Shown: positions 56,831-64,000 of the stretch, in pieces
Numbering within the stretch: the first letter of the stretch is position 1
Layout: each line of letters starts with the position of its first letter
NCBI GenBank assembly: GCA_033060915.1
Contig: CM065397.1
Span: 15,752,501-15,816,500, forward strand
From: Euryodendron excelsum
Taxonomy: Eukaryota; Streptophyta; Magnoliopsida; Ericales; Pentaphylacaceae
Length of the DNA: 64,000 nt
Direction: 5' to 3'
Position numbers and translations under genes: made by a program
The notes under the pieces: generated by a model
What the model saw: the letters and a program-made list of their open reading frames with translations, nothing else
Database searches by the model: none
Told to the model about the DNA's origin: nothing

Positions 56831-58200
56831 CTAATTTCTACATTTGTAGAAAAAACATACTTTGTTTAGTGTTATGCCACTTTTATCTTATGAATTCATG
56901 ACCTCCCGTACTTTTGGTACGACTTCCCTGCATGATTAGTATAATAACAAATTTGGGGAAAATTAAATGAGAATTACAGCTTAACGAAAAATAACTCCCT
57001 TTCGTTTGATTCTCTGACTCACTGATTGTCCCGCGAAAGGGACCCCTGCTTCCTTTAACCCTAACTGGGCTAAGCCCGACAATGCCTTTCGAGATGCCTT
57101 TTGACTTTTACACTGTTGCTTTCATACCTTAACTTCTGGGGAATGCAGTAGCTCGAGCTATTTCTTATATCTAAATCTCTTGCTCCCACCCCCCCTTTTT
57201 TTCTGCCTTTTTTACTACTAGTGCCCCTGAGGTTTTCACCAGTCCCAGCTCTGTCATTTTTGCACTAGGGCGCCTTTGCAGGTTTTCACCAAGGTCGACA
57301 GTTTTGTATCTTGCCACATCCCTACCTTTTTACCTACGGCACCCTTTTGGGTTTTCACCGCATCCTCGGGAAGTGCTTAACTTTTCTCTCTTCTTTCTCT
57401 CTCTTTCCTCAGCTTGGTCTCTGGTTTCTGTTGAGAAGCTCTTAAATGCTACTCGCACCATCCTCCAACCAACGGCATATTTTAGTAAGCTCATTTGGAC
57501 TAATCAATTTAATTCTAATTTGAGAGGACTTTCAGGGTTTGTAATGTGGGTTTTTTACTCTTTGAAAAAGGAAAAGGAAAAGTAAAAGGCTCAAGCCTAC
57601 CATTCTACTAGTGATCAGTAATTTTTGGTGTAATGGCACTTTTTCTGCGTATTCGCATCTTTCTTCGGGTATTTCATTCGCGCACCCCCCCTTTTTTTTT
57701 TTTTGTTACCAATGACGTTAACACCAATGTTTGTGCAAACTTAAAGTAATACCTTAAGGGTTTTTTTTTTTTTTTTCAGTGCCTCTACTTTAACTTAACA
57801 TGATCACTTTGTTGGGGAATGTTCTTGAGAGAAAGTAACTGGCTCTAAGGGTTTGACAAAGGTTATATATATGCATTTTAATTGGATAGAAAATGAAATG
57901 AGGGCCTCTCGTCATCTTGGAATTAGATTGTTTAGTCCATAGAGCTTTACCCTTGAAACACTACCCTATTGATTAGTGGAGAATGAGGAGAGTAGATTTT
58001 ATTGCTTCTTCATAGAAACCAAAGGTCTAGCATTTGGAATCATATGTAGTAGTGTTTGACAACATCTGAATTCCATGGGCTAGGGAATTCTTGGCCATCC
58101 ATTTCCTTCAAAATGAGAGCTCCTCAGGACAGGACCCTCTTTACCATGAATGACCCTTCGTAGTTTGGAGCAAATTTCCCCTATGCTGCCTCCTGATGGG
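56831..58200. other. Tat spacer between antisense ORF and pol
   Basis: No gene. A run of GGTTTTCACC motifs (about 57231, 57283 and 57351), each with a preceding CCCTTT-type block, forms a loose 50-70 bp repeat. T-runs lie at 57686-57702 and 57763-57777. Confidence 0.55.
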
Positions 58201-59476
58201 GGAACACCTTCTTGAGCACCAAATCTCCCGGTTGGAACGATCGGGGTCATACTTTCTTATCAAATGCTTTGGCCATTCGCCTTCTGTAGCATTGAGCGTG
58301 ATAAACCGCAGTTAGCCGCTTCTCATCCAGCAAACAGAGTTGGGCATACTGGTCTTTAATCTATTCTGCTTCATCTAGTTTGGTTTCTGTTAAGATCCGT
58401 AAAGAAGGAATCTCAATCTCAATAGGGATGACCGTCTCGGTGCTGTAGACCAGCTCGAAAAGGGTACTTCCGGTGAAGACCCTCATAATAGTTTGGTAAG
58501 CCATCAGTGCGAACAAAAGTTTCTCATGCCAATCTTTGTAGTTGTTAATCATTTTTCGAAGTATTCTCTTAATGTTCTTGTTGGCTACTTCTACTGCTCC
58601 ATTCATCTGGGGTCGGTAAGTGACCGAATTCCAGTGGGTAATGCGAAATGTTTGGCATAACTTTGGCATTAATTCGTTATTCAGATTGAAAGCATTGTCA
58701 ATAATGAGTGACTCGGGAATTCCATACTGGCAGATGATGTGATTTTTTATGAACCTTTCTACGACCCTCTTGGTGACATGGACGTAAGAGACGGCTTCCA
58801 CCCATTTAGTGAAATAATTAATGGTGACCAGGATGAAGCGATGGCCGTTGGAAGCTTTAGGAGTGATTGGACCAATCATATCTATTCCCTACATAGAAAA
58901 AGGCCATGGGGCTGACATAGAATGGAGCTCAGTCAGCGGTGATTTGATCTTATCCCCATGTATCTGATATTTGTGACACCGAAGAACGTATCTAATGCAA
59001 TCTGACTCCATTGTTGACCAATAATACCCTGTTCAGAGAATCTTCTTTGCAAGCGTATGGCCATTCATGTGGGGGCCGCAAACTCCCTCGTGCACTTCCT
59101 CCATAATGACTTTGGCTTCGGCGGTATTGACACATCTTAGAGGTCCGAACCATGATCTCCTGAAAAGCTCATTTCCAGCCATGAAGTAATGCCCTACCAA
59201 ACGAAAAATGGTCTTCCTATCATGTTGTGTTGCCGCATCGGGGAACATCCCGGCTTGGATATACCTCTGGATGTCATAAAACCATGGTTTCTCGTGGGGT
59301 TCAATAGTTGTGTGCAGGCAATAGGAGGGGACATCCCTAGTAAAGATCTGTAGGGGGGGTATTTCAGTGCCCCTGTCGACCTTAATTGCTGCAGTTAACG
59401 TAGCCAAGGCATCAGCGAAGCTGTTCTCTGTTTGGGGTACGTGACGAAAATCCACGCTTTTGAATAGCTGACACAA
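58200..59476 (-). pseudogene. Tat integrase, broken
   Basis: Minus frame 59476-59033 gives PQTENSFADALATL and the zinc region VHEGVCGPHMNGHTLAKKIL; a stop and CHKYQIHGD complete the HHCC. The core begins at about 58890: GIDMIGPITPKAS (first D, just after a TAG), SLIIDNAFNLNNE (second D) and RPQMNGAVEVANKNIKR (E). All three acids are present. FELVYSTETVIPIEIEIPS follows. Several stops separate zinc finger and core. Confidence 0.88.
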
Positions 59477-59990
59477 ATCTTTGACCTATTGATGATCTGG
59501 AGAAATTTTGGCATCTCGAGTTTGGTACACGTCCTTCGATTGCTGAATGACCAAATCTGAATCGCCAAGAACAACCAATTCATCAATCTTCATTTCTAAT
59601 GCCAATCTTAACCCCAGGATGCAAGCCTCATATTCGGCGATGTTATTGGTGCAGAGTTCAAGTTGTAACTTAACCACAATAGGATAATGACAGCCTGTTC
59701 TCGACACTACTACTGCCCCAATGCCGGCTCCCCTTTTGTTAGCAGCGCTGTCGAAAAACATCTTCCACCCGGCTGGTTCTTGCTCTTCAGATGCACCATC
59801 AACGCATAGTATATTTTCATCAGGAAATTGGGGCTCCATGGATTGATAATCATCAATGGGGTTCTCAGCCAGATAATCAGCTATCACCTGCCCCTTGACT
59901 GCTTTACGGGTAGTGAATACTTGTCGAATTCTGACAGGATCATGTGCCATCGAGCAATTCTGCTGGACAGGGTTGGTTTCTCAAATATAT
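59477..59990 (-). pseudogene. Tat second (archaeal-type) RNase H
   Basis: Minus frame 59950-59486: ENPIDDYQSM, then GWKMFFDSAANKRGAGIGAV (D), CTNNIAEYEACILGLRLAL (E) and LVVLGDSDLVIQQ (D). This second RNase H, between the normal one and integrase, is the diagnostic of the Tat lineage. All visible catalytic acids are kept. Confidence 0.9.
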
Positions 59991-61095
59991 ACTTGAGGGG
60001 ATCCATTCAAGAGATGAGGAAGGTGGTATGATAGAGCATGTAGTGTCGAAGCCTGTGAGCTGCCCAGGCTAATGCGCAGCAGGTTTTCTCGAGATCGGAA
60101 TACTTCGCTTCATATGATAGAAATTTCTTACTGAGGTAGCAAATGGCTTACTCTTTTCTTCCCGTTTCATCGTGTTGCCCTAGGATGCATCCCATAGAAT
60201 TATCTAACACTGACATGTACATCAGCAAAGGACGTCTCGGGGTTGGTGCCACTAGGATAGGGGGATTTCGAAGATATTCTTTAGTTTTCTCAAACACAAT
60301 TTGACAGTTATCATCCCACTCTTTTGGAACGTCTTTCTTAAAGAGCTTGAAAATAGGTTCGCACAAGTCGGTCATTTGGGTGATGAACCTGCTAATAAAG
60401 TTCAACTTTCCTAGAAAAGATCAAACCTCCTTTTCCCCTTTTGGTGTAGGCATTTCAACAATGGACTTTACTTTAGCAGGATCAACCTCTATCCCCTTTT
60501 CATTGACTATAAACCCCAACAATTTCCCTGAAGATACTCCGAATGTGCATTTGGCCAGATTTAGCTTAAGCTGATATCTACGGAGGTGATCAAACACCTT
60601 CCGCAAGTTGAACAGGTGGTCCTTCTGCTGCTTGGACTTGACGATCATGTCATCCACATAGATCTCTACTTCCTGATGCATCATGTAATGGAATAAAGTT
60701 ACCATGGCTTTTTGGTAGGTTGCCCCTGAGTTGCGAAGCCCGAATGGCATGACTTTATAACAGTATACTCCCCAAGGGGTAATAAAAGCAGTCTTCTCCC
60801 AATCTTCTTCAGCCAGCTTGATCTGATTATATCCCGAAAAACTGTCCATGAAGGAAAACATTCCATGACCGGTCGTGCTGTCAACAAGCAAGTCTATGTG
60901 TGGAAGAGGAAAATCATCCTTTAGACTAGCCCTGTTGAGGTCCCGAAAGTCAATGCACATCCGCACCTTGCCATCTTTCTTAGGTACCGGGACAATATTA
61001 GCTAGCCATTGAGGATACTCTACTACTTGCAGAAATCCTGCCTGGAATTGTTTAATCACCTCCTCCTTGATCTTCAGGCTCCATTCGGGTTTCAA
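59991..61095 (-). pseudogene. Tat reverse transcriptase and first RNase H
   Basis: Minus frame 61095-60421: KEEVIKQFQAGFLQVVEYPQ, DGKVRMCIDFRDLNRASLKD, SFMDSFSGYNQIKLAEEDWE, MPFGLRNSGATYQKAM and EIYVDDMIVKSKQ (YVDD intact), then GIEVDPAKVKSI. After a stop near 60418: NFISRFITQMTDLCEPIFKL and MYMSVLDNSMGCILGQHDE, the first RNase H. Its usual catalytic aspartate position reads SVLDNSMG. The domain decays at about 60148-59991. Confidence 0.9.
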
Positions 61096-61107
61096 TCTTC
61101 TTAGCTT

Positions 61108-61545
61108 CTACTTAAAGGGTTTCATCTGCGGGTCCAAAGGTAGTCTATGTTCCATAATGGATTCATCTAGTCCGGGCATGTCTTGAAAGGACCATGCGAA
61201 AACATCCAAGTATGCACACAAAAGTTCCAACAATTCTTTGCGCTGCCATTGATCTAGGCTTGTACCGATTCTAAGCTCTTTCGGATCCCCTTCATTTCCC
61301 AAATTAACGGTTTCCGTTTCCTCAATGTTTGGGGTATTACAATTCTCATGTCTTTCTATTTGTTTCCGAATTTTCTCTGGCACCTCCTCTGTAAAATTTA
61401 CATCTTCTTCAATTCCCAGTTGTTGGTAATCAAACTCAGTGTTCAAGTCATCATTTATCAAGGTTGGCATTCCCCGGATTAGCTGAGTAAGATATCGGAT
61501 GCAAGGGTCCCTGGCATGGAAAATAGTGTACAATAAATCAAACAA
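61108..61545 (-). pseudogene. Tat polyprotein segment before RT
   Basis: Minus frame: acidic linker, then TSLDQWQRKELLELLCAYLDVFAWSFQDMPGLDESIMEHRL, a segment of which (FAWSFQDMPGLD) regularly precedes RT in Tat polyproteins. It ends with a stop at 61108, three codons before the RT frame. The 300 bases to its left in the polyprotein (61546-61847) are broken by stops. Confidence 0.8.
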
Positions 61546-61847
61546 GAAAGGAATATTTCTTTCATTGATAATTTGATTTTAAAAAGTGAAGACATATAAA
61601 TTTAAAAGGACAAAGTTTGTTTATGGCGAATCAGTTACTCCAGGATCTCGCTCTAATGGGCTTTGTACCGAAACTTGCAAGCACAGATGATGTCTTTGCT
61701 GGGCCAATTATGCAACTTTTCACCTGGCAACATCGCTCGAATGGATCCATCTTGGGTTACTCCAATGTTGGCTGTCATGAAGGGTGCTTCTTCTTGGACC
61801 TTCCTCTTCTTCTTACTTCATATAGGTATTCCTTCTCGCACGTCCAA

Positions 61848-62858
61848 CTACTTGAACTGGTCTGAGAGTTCCACGACAGCTTTCTTATCAGCCCTCTTCT
61901 TCCGCGCTGCTTCTATTTTCTCCTTTCTTGTGGGTTCATACCCCAACCCGAAGGTGGGTTCAGCCGACGGTATTTCTATAATTTCAGGTCTACTTTGTAA
62001 ACATCTCCCTAAGCCTTTGCCCGGATGGAAGCCATTTGCTTTAAAATACCGTACTACCATCTGAGAGTTCCTGGAATATTTTGGTTCCACTTGATCTTCT
62101 TTCTGCACAACAGTGATATATTCGAACGATTGAAAACAAGAGGGCAGTTCAGTGTCAGATGCAATGATATCAGCCTTGTATACAGCGAGCTCTTTTTCAG
62201 CGAAAACAGAGATTAGCTTGGAGCCCATGATGAATTTGACTTTCTGATGAAGGCTAGATGGAACCATACCCGCCGAATGAATCCAGGGCCTCCCTAACAG
62301 CAAATTATAGACAGCCGGAATGTGTAAGACTTGGAATTTAATTGTGAAGGTTACTGGCCCTATCTCAACGGGCATTTCAATTCCCCCCATGGCTTCCCTC
62401 CGAGAACCATCAAAGGCACGGATGACCATACCACTATTTTTCAAATAGGTTTGGTCCATTCCCAGCCTTTTTAAGGTAGAATACAGGCATACGTTGAACC
62501 CCCCGAAGGTGGGTTCAGCCGACGGTATTTCTATAATTTCAGGTCTACTTTGTAAACATCTCCCTAAGCCTTTGCCTGGATGGAAGCCATTTTCTTTAAA
62601 AAACTGTACTACCATCTGAGAGTTCCTGGAATATTTTGGCTCCACTTGATCTTCTTTCTGCACAACAGTGATATATTCGAACGATTGAAAACAAGAGGGC
62701 AGTTCAGTGTCAGATGCAATGATATCAGCCTTGTATACAGCGAGCTCTTTTTCAGCGAAAATAGAGATTAGCTTGGAGCCCATGATGAATTTGACTTTCT
62801 GATGAAGGCTAGATGGAACCATACCCGCCGAATGAATCCAGGGCCTCCCTAACAGCAA
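61848..62858 (-). pseudogene. Tat duplicated protease tail and G-patch-like segment
   Basis: The open minus frame of 336 codons contains the same ~185-residue block twice: VCLYSTLKRLGMDQTYL, RAFDGSRREAMGGIEMPV, FQVLHIPAVYNLLLGRPW, MGSKLISIFAEKELAV, TELPSCFQSFEYITVVQ and GFHPGKGLGRCLQSRPEI. The last is a glycine-rich G-patch-like motif usual between protease and RT in Tat elements. The duplication is in frame (555 bp). The extra copy has no DNGSA active site. Joined to the upstream frame by a 2-base difference near 62858. Confidence 0.88.
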
Positions 62859-63050
62859 ATATAGACAGCCGGAATGTGTAAGACTTGGAATTTAATTGTG
62901 AAGGTTACTGGCCCTATCTCAACGGGCATTTCAATTCCCCCCATGGCTTCCTTCCGAGAACCATCAAAGGCACGGATGACCATACCACTATTTTTCAAAT
63001 AGGTTTGGTCCATTCCCAGCCTTTCTAAGGTAGAATACAGGCATACGTTT
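61948..63050 (-). repeat. 555-bp tandem duplication in the Tat protease region
   Basis: Copies are 61948-62496 and 62503-63050. Markers such as CCGAAGGTGGGTTCAGCC (61948, 62503) and GACCATACCACTATTTTTC (62424, 62978) are 554-555 bases apart. The copies differ by only a few substitutions and one 2-base indel (CAAATTATAG against CAAATATAG-type reading at 62301 and 62859). Confidence 0.92.
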
Positions 63051-63988
63051 AAAGCTGACCCATTATCTATCAATACTTTGGCTACCATCTTTCCTATTGT
63101 CCTTACGGCGATATGCAGAGCCCGGGTATGGCCTGTTCCATCAGCCGGAATCTCGTCATTAGAGAAGGTGATGATGTTTGGGGCCATAATGAGACTCACC
63201 ATGTCATGTAGATTATCTGGCGTGAAACTCTCAGGCACATGAGCATCCTTGAGGATCTTTATTAAAGCATTCCGGTGCACCTCAGAAGTGAGCAGCAAAC
63301 CCAACATTGAAATATGGGCTGGGGCTTTCCTAAGCTGTTCCATGATATCGTAATCGACCTTTCCTAAAGCTTTGGTGAATTCTGACATCTCCTGATCTGT
63401 TGGTTGGTTGGAGCACTCTCCTTCTTTATCCTTCCCCTTCTTTTTTGTTTCCACTTTAACAGAGGTGTAAAAGCATCTTGACTGAGTCATCCCCCCTATT
63501 TCTGTTACGGACTCTCCGGTGCCCTTATCAGGTGGGTAATTCCATGGGACGTTATGAAGACTGGGTATTGGTGTTTGGGTTATGGTGGGAAGAGTTATCC
63601 TTGGATTTACGAGCAAAGGGATTGCTACAGGTGAAGGGTTAGTGAGGACAAGTAGAGTGGTGGGCACAATCAGCTTCTTTGGCAAGACTAAAGGTAGCTT
63701 AGGTCGTATGTCTCCTTGGTTGTTAGTTTGAGGTTCAGGTCGAGCCCTAGCGATCATGGGTTCAGGTTTGAATAACGTAGTAAGGACAAGGTGATAATGG
63801 GAAGGGTCCAGTAAGGCTCCTATGGTTAGGTTCATGTCGGGTTGATAAGATTGCGTGGTTAGGAAGGAATGATCTTGGTATTCGGGTCCGTCCAAGGCAG
63901 GAATTGTCTCGCTTTCCAATGGTATGTTCTCCTGAAGCTTGTGAACCTTGGCCTTCACTATTATAGAGGATGTTGGACTAGTACTCAT
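62849..63988 (-). pseudogene. Tat gag end and protease
   Basis: Minus frame of 379 codons, open to the right. A proline/threonine-rich stretch (HNVPWNYPPDK, then a basic KVETKKKGKDKEGE segment) leads to FTKALGKVDYDIMEQLRKAPAHIS, a conserved Tat gag-end motif. The protease has VAKVLIDNGSALNVCLYSTL with the D of the active site intact. The frame ends at 62849 because of the small indel near 62858. The capsid part of gag lies beyond 64000. Confidence 0.85.
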
Positions 63989-64000
63989 TACCTATAATAA

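Larger units (their letters stand above)
48684..64000 (-). mobile_element. Tat/Ogre-like Ty3/gypsy element with antisense ORF (runs off right edge)
   Basis: A minus-strand element with a 5.1 kb 3' LTR (48684-53785), a polypurine tract, an antisense ORF on the plus strand (55148-56830), a spacer, and a polyprotein on the minus strand (63988 down to about 58200) with gag end, protease, RT, RNase H, a second archaeal-type RNase H, and integrase. The double RNase H and the antisense ORF downstream of pol are hallmarks of the Tat lineage (Ogre, Grande, Retand). The 5' LTR and gag N-terminus lie beyond 64000. At least 15 kb is visible, so the whole element probably exceeds 20 kb. Stops and frameshifts make it inactive. 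Confidence 0.92.

Noticed and set aside
62025..62771. Two matching 63-codon plus-strand ORFs at 62025 and 62580
   Set aside because: They are shadows of the duplicated protease region on the minus strand and match only because of the 555-bp duplication.
1..64000. tRNA, rRNA or other RNA genes
   Set aside because: No cloverleaf with A and B boxes or rRNA core was recognised; TGGTATCAG matches are primer-binding sites.

Overview
This 64 kb window is nuclear DNA of a flowering plant, most likely a eudicot. It is AT-rich and made almost wholly of nested, decayed LTR retrotransposons. I recognise one host-type gene, a DUF247 membrane protein at 42508-43802. There is no bacterial or organellar signature and I see no RNA gene. 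The species cannot be named from the sequence alone. All assignments come from motifs, LTR termini, primer sites and target-site duplications (TSDs) read by eye.

Layout. 1-819 is the 3' tip of a giant LTR of a Tat/Ogre-like Ty3/gypsy family. 820-18559 is an Athila-like gypsy element (called G1, + strand); its polyprotein gene is split at 1036/11540 by a complete but dead SIRE-like Ty1/copia element (C1, + strand, 1037-11534). 18576-25502 is a second, internally deleted copia element (C3, - strand); one of its LTRs holds a 2.17 kb solo LTR of another copia family (C2, 19093-21263). 26278-40194 is an old gypsy LTR (H), split by an Athila-like element that retains gag but lacks RT and integrase (G2, - strand, 26472-39328). 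G2 is split in turn by a 4.9 kb solo Tat LTR at 30294-35200, with a perfect 5-bp TSD. 40195-44342 is the only gene-bearing island: an hAT-like MITE at 40554-41277, a weaker MITE candidate at 42094-42429, and the DUF247 gene. 44343-44553 is a second H-type LTR fragment cut by a chromovirus-like gypsy element (- strand, 44554-48683). That element is cut inside gag by a large Tat element (- strand, 48684 to beyond 64000) with a 5.1 kb LTR, an antisense DUF7745-like ORF, a double RNase H, and a tandemly duplicated protease/G-patch region.

Order of events from the nesting: H, then G2, then solo Tat LTR; H-type LTR, then chromovirus, then Tat; G1, then C1 and Tat; C3, then C2. The three Tat insertions are all in the top layer and all sit inside coding regions of other retrotransposons.

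The most interesting structures are extra genes and promoters. The copia element C1 and the gypsy element G1 both carry, in the env position, an ORF that looks like the same plant-transposon-protein domain; C1 has a TATA box and a cluster of GTCGACA-like motifs just before it. The Tat element carries an antisense ORF whose leader looks spliced. A GGCGCC hairpin from the Tat LTR proximal promoter recurs upstream of that antisense ORF.
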